Numbered from the stretch's first letter, positions 25,029-36,572 are shown. The stretch: 64,000 bases of DNA from Mycobacterium parmense (GCF_010730575.1 NZ_AP022614.1:930001-994000); one strand, 5' to 3'. Notes: generated from the letters alone by a model not told the origin. Program-made: numbers and translations.

Positions 25029-26450
25029 ATGTTCGGGCAGCGGGGCTCGATCGAACACACCACGGGTCGCCGGGCGGCCCTGGCGATCGCGGTGGCGACC
25101 GCGACGGCCTGGGCGGTGGTGTACCTCGTCGTCGAGGCGATCAGGGTGCGCAGCGGCGAACCCGGCTACCTCGACCTGCAGGTCTACCGCGCCGGAGGCC
25201 ACGCGCTGCTGACCGGAAATTCGCTCTACGCCGGCGATTTCGCGGCGGTCAACCATTCGCCGAACGGCCTGCCGTTCACCTACCCGCCAATCGCCGCGCT
25301 GATGTTCGTTCCGCTGGCGCTGCTGCCGGCGCCGGCCGCGGCGGTGGTGATGGTCGTCCTCAACGCCGTCGCCTGCGCGGTGCTGCTCGGTCTCGTTCTG
25401 GTTGCGGTGCCCGGCGACTGGAGCGCGTGGCGCCGGTGGGCGGCACCGGCCTCGGCCCGCGCGGCGACCGCGGTCCTGGCCGCCGCGATCGCCTTCGTGG
25501 TCAGCGTGCCGGTCCAGGGCAATTTCACCTACGGGCAGCTGGACCTGATCCTGGCGGCCGCGGTCGCGCTCGATCTCGTGCCGCCTTCGGTGCCGTGGCC
25601 GCGTGGACTGCTGGTCGGACTCGCCGCCGCGGTCAAGCTCACGCCCGCGGTCTTCGTGGGCTATTTTCTGGTGACCCGCCAGTGGCGAGCCCTGGCCGTG
25701 TCGCTGGCGGCCGCCGCCTCGGCGGCGGCCCTGGGCTGGCTCGCCGATCCCGCCGACTCGGTGCGCTATGTCACGGCGACGGCCTTCGACCCGGCGCGCA
25801 TCGGCCGGCTGACGTTCGCCTCGAATCAGTCCCTGCGCGGCGTCGTCGAGCGCATCCCCGCCCTCGACGCGTCGCGCGGCATCCTCGTGGTGGCGCTGAC
25901 GGTCGGGGTGCTCGCGCTGGCCGTCGTCGCCATCGAGGTGAGCCGGCGTTCGCGCGACACCGTGGCCGCCGTGCTGTGCGCGGCGTTCATCGGCCTGCTG
26001 TGCTCTCCGGTGTCGTGGGGCCACCACTGGGTGTGGTTGTCGGCGACGGCGGTGTACTTCCTGATCCGCTGGGCGGTGGCCGGCGGCGCGCGCAACGTGG
26101 TCGGCGGTCTGGCCGTGGCGCTGCTGACGATCACCCCACCGTGGATGCTGTTGTCCCACAACCACGATCGAGAGCGCGGCTGGAACGGGTTCGAGCAGCT
26201 GCTCGGCGGCGCCTGGGCTCTCGCCGCTCTCGCGCTGCTGGTGTGTTTCGCGCTGCCGCGCCCGCCGGCCACGGCCCGGTCAGCCGAGCCGCACCAGCCC
26301 GGCCAGCGCGACCGCCGCCACCGTCGTCGTCAATTCGACTGCGGCGCCCAGCACGTCGCCGTTGATGCCGCCGAAGCGCCGCACGCAGTGCGCGACCAGG
26401 GCGGCCCCACAGCACAGCGCGAACGAGACCGCCACCGGTCCCTGCCATAG
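25029..26450 (+). CDS. GT87-type polyprenol-phosphate-mannose-dependent membrane glycosyltransferase
   Basis: Predicted 473 residues with about ten hydrophobic spans, the layout of GT-C mannosyltransferases. Signature segments are [18 protein letters not shown] with the acidic motif in the first loop, [42 protein letters not shown] and [17 protein letters not shown]. These match segment by segment the GT87 protein at 55233-56510, so the two are paralogues. Such enzymes add mannose from a lipid carrier to PIM, LM or LAM outside the membrane. The first in-frame start is ATG 25029. The last 57 residues are hydrophilic and lie antisense to the cobS 3' end, so the functional protein may end near residue 416. 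In M. tuberculosis this place holds Rv2209, a different membrane protein as I recall. Confidence 0.85.
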   Translation: MFGQRGSIEHTTGRRAALAIAVATATAWAVVYLVVEAIRVRSGEPGYLDLQVYRAGGHALLTGNSLYAGDFAAVNHSPNGLPFTYPPIAALMFVPLALLPAPAAAVVMVVLNAVACAVLLGLVLVAVPGDWSAWRRWAAPASARAATAVLAAAIAFVVSVPVQGNFTYGQLDLILAAAVALDLVPPSVPWPRGLLVGLAAAVKLTPAVFVGYFLVTRQWRALAVSLAAAASAAALGWLADPADSVRYVTATAFDPARIGRLTFASNQSLRGVVERIPALDASRGILVVALTVGVLALAVVAIEVSRRSRDTVAAVLCAAFIGLLCSPVSWGHHWVWLSATAVYFLIRWAVAGGARNVVGGLAVALLTITPPWMLLSHNHDRERGWNGFEQLLGGAWALAALALLVCFALPRPPATARSAEPHQPGQRDRRHRRRQFDCGAQHVAVDAAEAPHAVRDQGGPTAQRERDRHRSLP

Positions 26451-27023
26451 CCGCGGGCCGGCCGCCGCCGACGCGACGAGCAGCGCCGCGATCCACGCCG
26501 CGACCACCAACGCCGGCTGCGTGCCGACAACCCTGGCCCCCAGGGCGCTGCCTGCCGCCGCGGCGACGCCGCGGCGGCAGGCGAGCACCGCGGCCACCCG
26601 CCCGGCGGCCACCGCGACGGCCACCGCCGCCGCACCCAGCGCCCCGAAGGCCAGGCCCTGCAGCGTGATCACCACGACGACTGCCGCCACGCCGAAGGGG
26701 CCGGTGCCCCCCTCCCGCATCACCGCCAGCGCCCGCTCGGGGGGCCCGTAGCAGCCCAGACCGTCGGCCGTGTCGGCCACACCGTCGATATGCAGACCGC
26801 GCGTCACCGCCAGCAGTGCCGTCACGGCCAGCAGTCCGGGCAGCGGGCTGGCCTGGCCGAACGCCCACGCGCCGCCCCGGGTCACCGCCGCGGCCAGCGC
26901 GCCCAGCGCGGCGCCGACGACGGGCAGCGCGGCCATGGCGCCGCGCCCCATCGGGGCAGTCGTCGAGTGCGGCACGGGCAGCACCGTTGCGAATGCGAAA
27001 GCCGTTGCCAGCGAACGTATCAC
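26280..27023 (-). CDS. cobS: Adenosylcobinamide-GDP ribazoletransferase (cobalamin synthase)
   Basis: Joins adenosylcobinamide-GDP and alpha-ribazole, a late step of coenzyme B12 assembly, in the cytoplasmic membrane. The 247 residues show the family motifs [58 protein letters not shown] with acidic metal-binding residues, and [17 protein letters not shown]. Most of the protein is hydrophobic helices. It overlaps the end of cobT by 4 bp and is the last gene of cobU-cobT-cobS. Its 3' 171 bp overlap the tail of the convergent glycosyltransferase frame. Confidence 0.96.
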   Translation of the reverse strand: MIRSLATAFAFATVLPVPHSTTAPMGRGAMAALPVVGAALGALAAAVTRGGAWAFGQASPLPGLLAVTALLAVTRGLHIDGVADTADGLGCYGPPERALAVMREGGTGPFGVAAVVVVITLQGLAFGALGAAAVAVAVAAGRVAAVLACRRGVAAAAGSALGARVVGTQPALVVAAWIAALLVASAAAGPRLWQGPVAVSFALCCGAALVAHCVRRFGGINGDVLGAAVELTTTVAAVALAGLVRLG

Positions 27024-28075
27024 GGTGGCGTTCCGGCAGAGCGGGCCGAAACCCCGGCCTCGCCGAACGTCGCCATCGACGACAGCGTGGCCACCGCGGC
27101 GCGCAGCACCGGCAGCGCCAGCGCGGCGCCGGTCCCTTCGCCCAGCCGCATCCGCAGGTCCAGGATGGGCACCAGGTCAAGCGCCGTCAGGGCCAGTGCG
27201 TGGGCCGGCTCGGTGGACCGGTGGCCGGCTTGCCACCACTGTCGCGCGCCGGGCGCCAGGCGCTCGGCCACCAGCGCGGCGGCCGTCACGGCCAGGCCGT
27301 CGAGAAGTAGCGGGGTGCGCCGCACCGCGGCCTGCGCGCAGAAGCCCGCCATCGCGGCCAGATCCGCGCCGCCGCAGCAACGCAGGAGCGCGACCGGGTC
27401 GGGCAGCAGCGGCCGCGCCCGGAACAGCGCGTCGCGGATCGCGGCCGTCTTGCGGGCCCAGCCGGCGTCGTCGATCCCGGTGCCGGAGCCCACCGCCGCG
27501 ACCGGCTCGGCGTTGGTCAGCGCGGCCACCAAAACCGCTGCCGCCGTGGTGTTTCCGATGCCCATGTCGCCGGCGATGAGCAGATCGGCACCCGAATCCA
27601 CCTCCTCGTCGGCCAGCGCCCGGCCCGCCGCGATCGCCCGGTCGGTCTCCTCGGCGGTCAACGCGTCCTCGACCGTGATGTCGCCGCTGCCGCGGCGCAC
27701 CTTGTGGGCGCCGATGCGCTCGGAGGCCGCGTCGGCATCCACCGCCAGGTCCGCGATCCGCACCGTGGCCCCGGCGACGGCCGCCAGCGCGTTGATCGCC
27801 GCACCGCCGGCGTCGATGTTGGCGACCATCTGAGCGGTCACCTCCGGCGGGTACGCCGATACCCCGGAGCGGGCGACGCCGTGGTCGCCGGCGAAGACCA
27901 CCACCCGGGCACGTTCGAATTGCCGCGGCGGGCACTGCCCTTGGCACGAGGACACCCACACCGACAGGTCCTCGAGGCGGCCCAGGGCGCCCCGCGGCTT
28001 GGTCAGGCTGTCCTGGCGGGCGCGGGCGGCGGCGGCCGCACCCGCATCCGGCGGCGGCACCGGCGCGAATTCCAT
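27020..28075 (-). CDS. cobT: Nicotinate-nucleotide:dimethylbenzimidazole phosphoribosyltransferase
   Basis: Makes alpha-ribazole phosphate for the lower ligand of cobalamin. The 351 residues contain [59 protein letters not shown], and [18 protein letters not shown]. Near the end are [10 protein letters not shown] and [18 protein letters not shown], which includes the catalytic glutamate in GEGTG. The ATG chosen ([10 protein letters not shown]) overlaps the cobU stop (TGATG), typical of this operon. Upstream in-frame codons up to 28315 lie within cobU and encode no conserved sequence. Confidence 0.96.
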   Translation of the reverse strand: MEFAPVPPPDAGAAAAARARQDSLTKPRGALGRLEDLSVWVSSCQGQCPPRQFERARVVVFAGDHGVARSGVSAYPPEVTAQMVANIDAGGAAINALAAVAGATVRIADLAVDADAASERIGAHKVRRGSGDITVEDALTAEETDRAIAAGRALADEEVDSGADLLIAGDMGIGNTTAAAVLVAALTNAEPVAAVGSGTGIDDAGWARKTAAIRDALFRARPLLPDPVALLRCCGGADLAAMAGFCAQAAVRRTPLLLDGLAVTAAALVAERLAPGARQWWQAGHRSTEPAHALALTALDLVPILDLRMRLGEGTGAALALPVLRAAVATLSSMATFGEAGVSARSAGTPP

Positions 28076-28611
28076 CAGCTTCCCGACGATTTGACGGGCA
28101 TCGCCTGCCCCGCGATCACCAGCACCACCCGCTCGCAAACGTCCGCGACGCGCCGGTTCAGGTCGCCCAATTCGTCGGCGAACCGGCGGCCGGAGGCGGT
28201 GGCCGGCACCACGGTAAGCCCGACCTCGGGGCTCACCAGCACCAGCGTGGAGTTGAAAGTGCTTGTTGCGCAGACGATGTCGTCGACCAGAGTGGTCACC
28301 GAGCCGCCGTTCCACGCATTGGTGCGGTCCAGCGCCCCGGTCAGCCAGGTGCCGAGGTCGTCGACGAGTGTCGGGGCGCCCGGGTAGCGCCGTAACTCGC
28401 CTGCCACGTCCGGGGCTTCGACCGTCGACCAGTGGGCGGGCCGGCGGTGGCGGTGCTGTGCGACCCGCTGCGCCCAGGCCGCGTCGTCGTCGCCGCAGGG
28501 GCCGGGCGCCAGGTAGCGGACCGGCGTACCGGCGGGCAGCGAGCCGGCGATGAACTCCTCGGCCCAGCGCGACTTGCCCGACCTGATACCACCGAGCACC
28601 AGCATTCGCAC
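28075..28611 (-). CDS. cobU: Adenosylcobinamide kinase / adenosylcobinamide-phosphate guanylyltransferase
   Basis: Phosphorylates adenosylcobinamide and then adds GMP. The 178 residues begin with the P-loop [14 protein letters not shown]. The guanylylated histidine region is [17 protein letters not shown], followed by [61 protein letters not shown]. The start is a GTG at 28611 or an ATG two codons later. It is the first gene of the cobU-T-S overlap chain and lies 26 bp from the upstream DUF3043 gene on the same strand. No cobalamin riboswitch fits in that gap. Confidence 0.96.
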   Translation of the reverse strand: MRMLVLGGIRSGKSRWAEEFIAGSLPAGTPVRYLAPGPCGDDDAAWAQRVAQHRHRRPAHWSTVEAPDVAGELRRYPGAPTLVDDLGTWLTGALDRTNAWNGGSVTTLVDDIVCATSTFNSTLVLVSPEVGLTVVPATASGRRFADELGDLNRRVADVCERVVLVIAGQAMPVKSSGS

Positions 28612-28637
28612 CGGGTCAGGCGGCTTTCACGACGGGC

Positions 28638-29309
28638 CTAGGCGACACGGGCGCCGCGCTCGACCGCAGGCCGCGGGGTCCGCATCCGGCGCATCTGAGA
28701 GGCCCGGCCGGCGGCGTAAAGTCCGAGCTTCCAACGGCTTTCGGTGTTTTTTGGGAACTTGGCATCGACCAGCCCGCTCACCTTGCGGCCCAGGATGAGC
28801 CCGTCGATTCCCATCACCAGCATCAAGACCAGCATCGCGGGGGAGACGTAGAGCTGCAGCTGCGGCACGGCGAACGTCACGAACAGCAGCGTCAGCGTCG
28901 CGGGCATGAACAGGCCCAGCGCGTTGCGCCGCGAGTCCACGATGTCGCGCACGTAGCGGCGAACCGGGCCCTGATCCCGCGGCAGCAGGTAGGCCTCTTC
29001 GCCGGCCATCATGCGCTCGCGGCGGTCCGTCATCCGGGCGCGACTGGCGGCTTTGTCGGCTTTGCGCTCTTCGCGACTGCGTTTCGCGCCGGCCAGCGTC
29101 TTGCGCCGGGCGCGCGCCTCCGACGCGGTCATGGGCGCGGGCGCGACCGGGCCCTTGCGCGAGGTTCGCCGGGCCTCGTTGCGCTTGGGCGTGGGCCGGC
29201 CCTTGGGGCCGGTCCTGGCGGCGCCGCCGGGTACCGCCGTCGAACCTGCGGTCTCGGCCTCGGCCGGCGGTTCGTCGTCGCGGCTCTTCCTGCGGCCCAT
29301 CAGCTTCAC
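28638..29309 (-). CDS. DUF3043 family membrane protein (Rv2206-like)
   Basis: A 223-residue protein. The first 100 residues are hydrophilic and strongly basic ([39 protein letters not shown]). A conserved cytoplasmic segment follows ([26 protein letters not shown]), then two membrane helices ([17 protein letters not shown] and [16 protein letters not shown]) and a short tail. DUF3043 proteins are widespread in actinobacteria and uncharacterised. The start is GTG at 29309, with ATG ([10 protein letters not shown]) three codons later. It is on the same strand as the cob operon with a 26-bp gap, so it may be its first gene. Confidence 0.88.
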   Translation of the reverse strand: MKLMGRRKSRDDEPPAEAETAGSTAVPGGAARTGPKGRPTPKRNEARRTSRKGPVAPAPMTASEARARRKTLAGAKRSREERKADKAASRARMTDRRERMMAGEEAYLLPRDQGPVRRYVRDIVDSRRNALGLFMPATLTLLFVTFAVPQLQLYVSPAMLVLMLVMGIDGLILGRKVSGLVDAKFPKNTESRWKLGLYAAGRASQMRRMRTPRPAVERGARVA

Positions 29310-29496
29310 AGGGGCCAGGTTACTTCGCGGCCGCCCCGCTCCGGAATCGGCCCGCGAGCCGCACTGTTACACATGCGCCAGCGTGTCTTTAGGACCTACG
29401 CTTACCAGTAATGAACGGCTTCCTTTGATGAACGACGGCTCGATGGCCTCGGAAGATACCGCTGGCCTGTCGCCCGGCCGACTCCAGCTGCCGGCG

Positions 29497-30573
29497 ATGC
29501 TCGTCCTGGTGGCCCCGGATTCCTTCGGCGACACCCTCTCGGCCGTGGACGCTGCCGCCGCCATCGCGACCGGCTGGACGCGGTCGCGCCCGGCGGACCG
29601 GTTCATCGTGGCCCCCCAGTCCGACGGGGGCCCCGGCTTCGTGGAGGTGCTCGCCAAGCGGCTCGGCCGGAAGCGGCGGCTGCGGGTGTCCGGGCCGTTG
29701 GACACCGCAGTGGACGCGCAGTGGGTGTTCGACTCCCGTTCGGCGACCGCCTATCTGGAATGCGCGCAGGCCTGCGGTCTGGCGTTGCTGGACGGCTCGC
29801 CCACCCCGGAGACCGCGTTGGCAGCCCACAGCCGCGGGGTGGGGGAGCTCATCGTCGAGGCGCTGCGGGTCGGGGCGAAGCGGATCGTGGTCGGGCTTGG
29901 GGGCAGCGCCTGCACCGACGGCGGGCAGGGCATGATCGCCGTGTTGGGCGGCCTCGAGGCAGGCCGGCAGCGCCTGGCCGGCGTCGAACTGATCGCCGCC
30001 TCGGACACCGAATACCCGCTGACCGGGCCCTGGGGCGCGGCCAGGGTGTTCGGCCCGCAGAAGGGCGCGGACACTGCGGCGGTGGCCGCGCTCGAGGCCC
30101 GGCTGGAGGCGTGGGCGCCGGAACTGGAAGCCGTGGCCGGGCGGGACGTCAGCTCCGAGCCGGGCGCGGCCGCCGCCGGCGGGATCGGTGCCGGGCTGCT
30201 GGCGCTCGGCGGGCGGTGCGAGTCCGGCGCCGCGATCATCGCCGAGCACACCCACCTGGCCGAAGACCTGGAGATGGCGGAGATGATCGTCACCGGTGAG
30301 GGCCGGTTCGACGAGCAGTCGCTGCACGGCAAGGTGGTCGGTTCGCTGGTGGACGCGGCCTACCCGCTGGGCATCCCGGTGATCGTGCTGGCCGGCCAGG
30401 TCGGCCTGGAGAACTCGGCGGTGCGCTCGTCGGGAATCATGTCCGCGTTGTCGATGGCCGACTACGCCGGTTCGGTGCGGTTGGCGCAGGCCGACGCCGC
30501 CAACCAGCTCATGGGATTAGCGTCACAGGTTGCCGCGCGGCTCGGGAATAGCGGTCCCGCGAGGTACCGTTGA
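29497..30573 (+). CDS. Glycerate kinase (GlxK/DUF1055 family)
   Basis: Phosphorylates glycerate; members make 2- or 3-phosphoglycerate. The conserved opening is [25 protein letters not shown]. Other landmarks are [49 protein letters not shown], the GPQKGAD loop, [17 protein letters not shown] and [18 protein letters not shown]. From the ATG at 29497 the protein has 358 residues, the length I recall for Rv2205c. The frame is open to an ATG at 29428, which would add 23 residues with no family match. It is divergent from the DUF3043 gene and followed by a strong hairpin. Confidence 0.93.
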   Translation: MLVLVAPDSFGDTLSAVDAAAAIATGWTRSRPADRFIVAPQSDGGPGFVEVLAKRLGRKRRLRVSGPLDTAVDAQWVFDSRSATAYLECAQACGLALLDGSPTPETALAAHSRGVGELIVEALRVGAKRIVVGLGGSACTDGGQGMIAVLGGLEAGRQRLAGVELIAASDTEYPLTGPWGAARVFGPQKGADTAAVAALEARLEAWAPELEAVAGRDVSSEPGAAAAGGIGAGLLALGGRCESGAAIIAEHTHLAEDLEMAEMIVTGEGRFDEQSLHGKVVGSLVDAAYPLGIPVIVLAGQVGLENSAVRSSGIMSALSMADYAGSVRLAQADAANQLMGLASQVAARLGNSGPARYR

Positions 30574-30591
30574 TGCAGTGGGCTGATGCGA

Positions 30592-30613
30592 GCGGCGCGG
30601 TTGACCGCGCCGC
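30592..30613 (+). terminator. Perfect 9-bp GC-rich hairpin after glycerate kinase
   Basis: The arms GCGGCGCGG and CCGCGCCGC pair perfectly around a TTGA loop, 19 bp after the stop. No T-run follows, so it is either a non-canonical terminator or a processing/stability element ahead of the HesB gene. Confidence 0.5.
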
Positions 30614-30662
30614 CAGGTGATAAGAAGCCGGGCCCCCCACCGACACGGCAGTAGGAGAAGCA

Positions 30663-31019
30663 ATGACGGTACAGAACGAGCCGAGCGTCGAGACTCACGG
30701 CGTGATCCTGACCGATGCCGCCGCCGCCAAGGCGAAGTCCCTGCTCGACCAGGAGGGACGTGACGACCTGGCGCTGCGCATCGCTGTCCAGCCGGGCGGC
30801 TGCGCCGGGCTGCGCTACAACCTTTTCTTCGACGACCGCGCACTCGACGGCGACCTGACCGCCGAGTTCGGCGGCGTGCGGCTCACGGTGGACCGGATGA
30901 GCGCCCCCTACGTCCAGGGCGCGTCCATCGACTTCGTGGACACCATCGAGAAGCAGGGCTTCACGATCGACAACCCCAACGCCACCGGCTCCTGCGCCTG
31001 CGGCGACTCGTTCAACTGA
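30663..31019 (+). CDS. HesB/IscA/ErpA-type iron-sulfur cluster carrier protein (Rv2204c-like)
   Basis: A 118-residue A-type carrier that holds and delivers Fe-S clusters. The three invariant cysteines are visible: one in VQPGGCAGLRY and two in the C-terminal TGSCACGDSF. LTDAAAAKAKSLLDQEG is the family N-terminal helix. The ATG has a good ribosome site (TAGGAGAAGC). In this region Fe-S users include LipA and the Rieske protein QcrA, so it may serve them; that is inference. It is separated from the glycerate kinase by an 89-bp gap containing a hairpin and converges on the next gene. Confidence 0.95.
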   Translation: MTVQNEPSVETHGVILTDAAAAKAKSLLDQEGRDDLALRIAVQPGGCAGLRYNLFFDDRALDGDLTAEFGGVRLTVDRMSAPYVQGASIDFVDTIEKQGFTIDNPNATGSCACGDSFN

Positions 31020-31031
31020 GTCCGTGGTGGA

Positions 31032-31679
31032 CTAGTACGAGCCTGCGGTGCGCAGGACGTACGAGCACACCATGATCTGACCGCGCTGGTAGAGCAGCTG
31101 CGCGATGCCTTGTATCTGCCCGTGCAGCGGGCCGCCGGTCGCGCCCGCCACGCGCATGGTGAACAGCGCCTGGGCCTGGTATTGCGACAAGTAGACGATC
31201 TTGTCGATCGAGGTCACCTCGACGTCGGAGAACTGCTTGCGGAAGGCGTCGCTGCTGAGCCGGGCCAGCGCCTGGTCGGACCGCTTGTCGCGGATGCCGT
31301 CGTACATGCCGCACAGCGCGTTGCGCATGATCTCGTCCATGTTGCGTTGCTCGAGCGCGTCGAGATAGCCCTGGATGGCCGTCTTGGCGCCCTTGTCGGA
31401 GAACGTGGCGCCGGTGTTCGCCCCATTGGTACGAACTCCGTAGGCGATTGCCATGGTCATGACAGCCACCAGTGCGAGAGTGATAACGACACCGATGACC
31501 CAGCGCCGCTTGGACTTTTGCTGCGGGTAGGGCACCGGTGGCGGCAGCTGCCCGGCATAGTTGGCGGGCGCCGGGCCCTCGTCGCCGGCGGGCGCGGCCG
31601 GATATGCGAGCGGCTGTTGCCCGGCGGGGTTCGGTCCGTCGCCGCCGACAGTGTGGTTCGGCGAGTGCGGACCGCCCAT
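31032..31679 (-). CDS. Conserved mycobacterial membrane protein with extracytoplasmic domain (Rv2203-like)
   Basis: A 215-residue protein. The N-terminal 55 residues are a Pro/Ala/Gly-rich cytoplasmic segment (MGGPHSPNHTVGGDGPNPAG). One membrane helix follows (WVIGVVITLALVAVMTMAIAYGV), then a C-terminal domain of about 130 residues outside the membrane. That domain (AIQGYLDALEQRNMDEIMRNALCGMYDG, DAFRKQFSDVEVTSIDKIV) resembles the NTF2-like Mce-associated or Rv-type lipid-export accessory folds. It has two cysteines (RNALCG and IMVCSYV) that could pair. The function is unknown. It converges on the ErpA gene. Confidence 0.85.
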   Translation of the reverse strand: MGGPHSPNHTVGGDGPNPAGQQPLAYPAAPAGDEGPAPANYAGQLPPPVPYPQQKSKRRWVIGVVITLALVAVMTMAIAYGVRTNGANTGATFSDKGAKTAIQGYLDALEQRNMDEIMRNALCGMYDGIRDKRSDQALARLSSDAFRKQFSDVEVTSIDKIVYLSQYQAQALFTMRVAGATGGPLHGQIQGIAQLLYQRGQIMVCSYVLRTAGSY

Positions 31680-31834
31680 GTGGTTCTCCTACGGTGGTAG
31701 ACGGTGAGTTGCCTGGCTTGTTCTGGCGTGTTTCTCCAAGGGAGGCTAGCGCAACGGTCTGCGCCGACCGTAGGCGCAACGACGCCCGGGACGCGTGAGT
31801 AAGCTAGATAACCTTGCTAACGAAGGGTGGTTGA

Positions 31835-32812
<978 letters not shown>

Positions 32813-32832
32813 CCGGGTGCGGCGAGCGCCGG

Positions 32833-34815
32833 CTAAAGCTGGACCGGGTACTGGGGCTCGCTGATCCGCGGCACCACGCTGCCGTCGACGAAGATCGCGT
32901 GCCACAGCATGAAGATCAGCACCGTCCACAGCCGGCGGCTGTGATCGCTGACGCCGTTGCGGTGCTCGTCGAGCATCCGGCGCACGGCGGCCACGTCCAC
33001 CAATCGCCCGGCCTGTGAGGTCGCCGTCAGCGCGTAGGCCCACTCCAGGAGCTCGCCTGCGCGCAGCCAGTGCCGGATGGGCACCGGGAAGCCCAGCTTG
33101 GGCCGGTGCAGCACGTGCGCGGGAACGATCGGCTCCAGCGCGCGTCGCAGCGCGTACTTCGTCGTCGTGCGGGTGATCTTGGCCTCCACCGGCAACCGCG
33201 AGGCGACGGCGAACACCTCCGGATCCAGGAACGGGACCCTCAGCTCCAGCGAATTGGCCATCGTCATCTTGTCGGCCTTGACCAGGATGTCGCCGCGCAG
33301 CCAGGTGAACAGGTCGACGTGCTGCATGCGGGCCACCGGGTCCCAGCCGGTCGAGTGCGCGTACACCGACGCCGTCACGTCGGTGTGGGTCCAGTCGTCG
33401 CGGAACCCGGGCAGCACGTCGCGCAGGTGCGCGTCGGAGAAGCTGCGGGCGTTGCCGTAGTAGCGCTCTTCGAGCGTCAACGAGCCGCGATGCAGCAGGC
33501 TCTTGCCGCGCATCCCCTCCGGCAGCGGCTTGGACACCTTGCCCATCGACCGCCGCAGCGGCCGCGGCAGATAGTCGAACGGCTTGAGCGACAGCGGCTC
33601 CCGGTAGATCGTGTAGCCGCCGAACAGTTCGTCGGCCCCCTCGCCGGACAGCACCACCTTGACGTGCTTGCGGGCCTCGCGGGCGACGAAGAACAGCGGC
33701 ACCAGCGCGGGGTCGGCGACCGGCTCGTCGAGGTACCAGACGATTTCGGGCAGGGCGGCGACGAACTCCTCCGGGCTGACCACCTTGGCGATGTGGCGGG
33801 CGCCGATCGCCTCGGCCGAGGCCACCGCGACGTCGATCTCGGAGAACCCCTCGCGCTCGAAGCCGGTGGTGAACGTGATCAGCCCGGGGTTGTGCCGGAT
33901 GGCCAGCGCCGCGATCGCGGTGGAGTCGATGCCGCCGGACAGGAATGCCCCGACGGTGACGTCGGCGCGCATGTGTTTGGCCACCGAATCCTCGAGCACG
34001 GCGGTGATCTCGTCGTAGCGGGACTGCTCGGTGTCGCCGGTGATCGGCGTGGCGGCGAATCGCGGCACGAAGTAGCGGGTGACCTCCGGTTGCAGACGCT
34101 CGGGACGGATGCGGGCGTAGCAGCCCGATTCCAGCCGCCGCACCCCGCGGTGCAGGGTTTCGGGCTCCGGCACGTACTGCAGGACCGTGTAGTGCTGCAC
34201 GGCACGTTCGTCGATTGCCGTGTCGAATCCGACCAGGCCGACCAGGTCCAGCAGGCATTTCTTCTCGCTGGCCACCGCGGTTCCACCCCGGCCCGTCGCC
34301 ACGAACAGCGGCTTGATGCCGAAAGGGTCACGTGCGCAGAACAATTCACGGGTCTCGGTATCCCACAACGCGAACGCGAACATGCCGCGCAACCGCCTGA
34401 CGACGTCGGCGCCCCAGTGGTGGTAGCCGGCGACGATCGCCTCGCCGTCGCCGTCGGTGGCGAAGGCGGCGCCGTGCCTGGCGGCGAGCTCCTCGCGCAG
34501 CTCGAGGTAGTTGTAGATCTCGCCGTTGAACACCAGTACGTAGCGGTCGGGCGCCTCCGGCGGCCCCCAGCGCAGCGGCTGGTGCGAATGGGCGATGTCG
34601 ATGATGGAGAGCCGGTTGAAGCCGAACACGACCGATCCGTCGGCGCCCGGGTCGACCCACGTGCCCGGCTCGTCGGGGCCGCGGTGGCGCATCAGGCGCG
34701 ACGCGCGGGCGATCGCATCGTCGGCGGCCCGGGACACCGAAGCCGCGTCGGTTGCCGGGCCGCCGACCGCGTCCTGATCGGCCGGGGCCGCGACGAACGC
34801 CAGCAGTCCACACAC
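32833..34815 (-). CDS. asnB: Asparagine synthetase B (glutamine-hydrolysing)
   Basis: A 660-residue class II amidotransferase. The start is GTG, giving Met then the catalytic nucleophile Cys2 (MCGLLAFV). The N-terminal glutaminase continues with [40 protein letters not shown] and [10 protein letters not shown]. The synthetase domain has the ATP pyrophosphatase loop [17 protein letters not shown] and [15 protein letters not shown]. In mycobacteria this protein has also been linked to amidation of cell-envelope targets in close relatives, so the true acceptor is not certain from sequence. It is divergent from ctaC. Confidence 0.95.
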   Translation of the reverse strand: MCGLLAFVAAPADQDAVGGPATDAASVSRAADDAIARASRLMRHRGPDEPGTWVDPGADGSVVFGFNRLSIIDIAHSHQPLRWGPPEAPDRYVLVFNGEIYNYLELREELAARHGAAFATDGDGEAIVAGYHHWGADVVRRLRGMFAFALWDTETRELFCARDPFGIKPLFVATGRGGTAVASEKKCLLDLVGLVGFDTAIDERAVQHYTVLQYVPEPETLHRGVRRLESGCYARIRPERLQPEVTRYFVPRFAATPITGDTEQSRYDEITAVLEDSVAKHMRADVTVGAFLSGGIDSTAIAALAIRHNPGLITFTTGFEREGFSEIDVAVASAEAIGARHIAKVVSPEEFVAALPEIVWYLDEPVADPALVPLFFVAREARKHVKVVLSGEGADELFGGYTIYREPLSLKPFDYLPRPLRRSMGKVSKPLPEGMRGKSLLHRGSLTLEERYYGNARSFSDAHLRDVLPGFRDDWTHTDVTASVYAHSTGWDPVARMQHVDLFTWLRGDILVKADKMTMANSLELRVPFLDPEVFAVASRLPVEAKITRTTTKYALRRALEPIVPAHVLHRPKLGFPVPIRHWLRAGELLEWAYALTATSQAGRLVDVAAVRRMLDEHRNGVSDHSRRLWTVLIFMLWHAIFVDGSVVPRISEPQYPVQL

Positions 34816-34939
34816 GGCGCCTCAGTATGCCGCACCCGCCGCGCGCGGGCACAAGCCGCACCGGACGGGGTTTCGTCGCCTCGGTCAGCGGCGTGGTCTA
34901 CGCTGCGTAGTATTCGATATCCGAGCAGGAGGCGCCAAC

Positions 34940-36046
34940 GTGACACCTCGCGAGCAGGTCCGTTCGCATCGTTTGTCGCCGGGCAGGTTTCTGGGCTCTC
35001 CCGAGGGCCGTTCGGGAGGTGTTTCCCTAGGTCGTTCCCGTCTGCGGCGGCCGGCCCTGGCGGCCACGCTCGCCGTGCTGTCGGTGACGCTGAGCGGCTG
35101 CGGCTGGAAGGACGTGCTGGGCTTCGGCTGGCCGAAGGGCATCACCCCGCAGGCCCACTACAACGAGAACCTGTGGCTCGGGTCGGTGATCGCCGCGCTG
35201 GTCGTCGGAGTCATCGTGTGGGCCCTCATCTTCTGGTCGTCGGCTTTCCACCGCAAGAAGGCGTCGGACACCGAACTGCCCCGGCAGTTCGGCTACAACA
35301 TGCCGCTGGAGCTGGTGCTCACGGTGACACCGTTCCTCATCATCTCGGTGCTGTTCTACTTCACCGTGGTGGTGCAGGAGAAGATGCTGCACCTGGACAA
35401 GCATCCGGAGGTCGTGGTCGACATCACGGCGTTCCAGTGGAACTGGAAGTTCGGCTACCAGCGGATCAACTTCAAGGACGGCACGTTCACCTACGAGGGC
35501 GCCGACCCGGCCCGCAAGAACGCGATGCTGTCCAAGCCGGAGGGCAAGGACTCCCGCGGCGAGGAAATCGTGGGGCCCATCCGCGGACGCGAGACCTCCG
35601 ACCGCACATACCTGAACTTCGACAAGGTGGAGACGCTGGGGACGGCGACCGAAATTCCGGTCCTGGTGCTGCCGACCGGCAAGCGCATCGAGTTCCAGAT
35701 GGCGTCCGCCGACGTGATCCACAACTTCTGGGTGCCGGAATTCCTTTTCAAGCGCGACGTGCTGCCCAACCCGCAGGCCAACAATTCGGTGAACGTCTTC
35801 CAGGTCGACCAGATCGAGAAGACGGGCGCGTTCGTCGGCCACTGCGCGGAATTCTGCGGCACCTATCACTCGATGATGAACTTCGAGGTTCGGGTGGTGT
35901 CGCCCAACGACTTCAAGACATACATGCAGCAGCGGATGGACGGAAAGAACAACGCCCAGGCGTTGCAGGCGATCGGCCAGCCGCCGTTGGCGGTGACCAC
36001 TCACCCGTTCGACACCCGCCGCGGTCAATTGGTAGCGAGTCAATAG
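34940..36046 (+). CDS. ctaC: Cytochrome c oxidase (aa3) subunit II
   Basis: Carries the CuA centre that passes electrons from cytochrome c to the aa3 haems. Predicted 368 residues starting at GTG with AGGAGG upstream. The N-terminal signal ends in a lipobox (VLSVTLSGC), so the mature protein is probably a lipoprotein. Two membrane helices follow ([16 protein letters not shown] and [21 protein letters not shown]). The CuA site is HNFWVPEF and [14 protein letters not shown] with two Cys, His and Met ligands. It is first in ctaC-ctaF-mmpS3-DUF2561 and divergent from asnB. Subunit I is not in the window. Confidence 0.97.
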   Translation: MTPREQVRSHRLSPGRFLGSPEGRSGGVSLGRSRLRRPALAATLAVLSVTLSGCGWKDVLGFGWPKGITPQAHYNENLWLGSVIAALVVGVIVWALIFWSSAFHRKKASDTELPRQFGYNMPLELVLTVTPFLIISVLFYFTVVVQEKMLHLDKHPEVVVDITAFQWNWKFGYQRINFKDGTFTYEGADPARKNAMLSKPEGKDSRGEEIVGPIRGRETSDRTYLNFDKVETLGTATEIPVLVLPTGKRIEFQMASADVIHNFWVPEFLFKRDVLPNPQANNSVNVFQVDQIEKTGAFVGHCAEFCGTYHSMMNFEVRVVSPNDFKTYMQQRMDGKNNAQALQAIGQPPLAVTTHPFDTRRGQLVASQ

Positions 36047-36067
36047 GTCAGGACGGTAGGACGCCCC

Positions 36068-36487
36068 ATGCATATCGAAGCGCGGCTCTTCGAATTCATC
36101 GCCGGATTCTTCATTCTCGTCGCGGTGCTTTACGGGGTGCTGACGGCGCTGTTCGCCACCGGCGGTGAGGAGTGGGCCGGGACCACCGCGCTCGCGCTGA
36201 CCGGAGGCCTGGCGTTGATCGTGGCCACCTTCTTCCGGTTCGTGGCGCGGCGCATCGACACGCGGCCCGAGGACTACGAGGGCGCCGAGATCAGCGACGG
36301 CGCGGGGGAATTGGGCTTCTTCAGCCCGCACAGCTGGTGGCCGATCCTGGTCGCGCTCTCGGCGTCGGTGTCCGCGGTGGGCATCGCGCTGTGGCTGCCG
36401 TGGCTGATCGTGGCGGGCGTGTCGTTCGTTCTGGCATCGGTCGCCGGACTGGTCTTCGAGTACTACGTCGGCCCGGAGAAGCACTGA
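36068..36487 (+). CDS. ctaF: Cytochrome c oxidase polypeptide 4 (actinobacterial subunit IV)
   Basis: A 139-residue membrane subunit of the bcc-aa3 supercomplex. It has four predicted helices: [64 protein letters not shown] and [21 protein letters not shown]. The [26 protein letters not shown] loop is highly conserved in actinobacteria. It follows ctaC by 21 bp, and its product stabilises the oxidase core. The ATG is preceded by a weak site, so coupling to ctaC is likely. Confidence 0.95.
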   Translation: MHIEARLFEFIAGFFILVAVLYGVLTALFATGGEEWAGTTALALTGGLALIVATFFRFVARRIDTRPEDYEGAEISDGAGELGFFSPHSWWPILVALSASVSAVGIALWLPWLIVAGVSFVLASVAGLVFEYYVGPEKH

Positions 36488-36544
36488 CCTCAGCCGCGGA
36501 AGGTCACAATCAGATCACGTGATCGGTGGCCGGTTCGCCGCGAC

Positions 36545-36572
36545 TTACTTGGCCCTTTCGTTTCGGTAGGGT
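36545..36572 (+). promoter_or_regulatory. Possible promoter for mmpS3
   Basis: TTACTT and TAGGGT are separated by 16 bp in the 182-bp gap between ctaF and mmpS3, leaving a leader of roughly 90 nt. It suggests mmpS3 can be transcribed apart from ctaC-ctaF. Pattern only. Confidence 0.3.

Noticed and set aside
28612..28637. Cobalamin riboswitch upstream of cobU
   Set aside because: Only 26 bp separate cobU from the upstream gene, too short for the aptamer, and no B12-box sequence is seen.
29428..29496. N-terminal extension of glycerate kinase from ATG 29428
   Set aside because: The 23 added residues show no family match and the shorter form has the expected length and opening strand. It remains possible.
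33070..36168. A 1032-residue open frame on the + strand across asnB and ctaC
   Set aside because: Its protein is low-complexity Arg/Gly/His sequence antisense to asnB, then out of frame in ctaC. It is a shadow caused by high GC.
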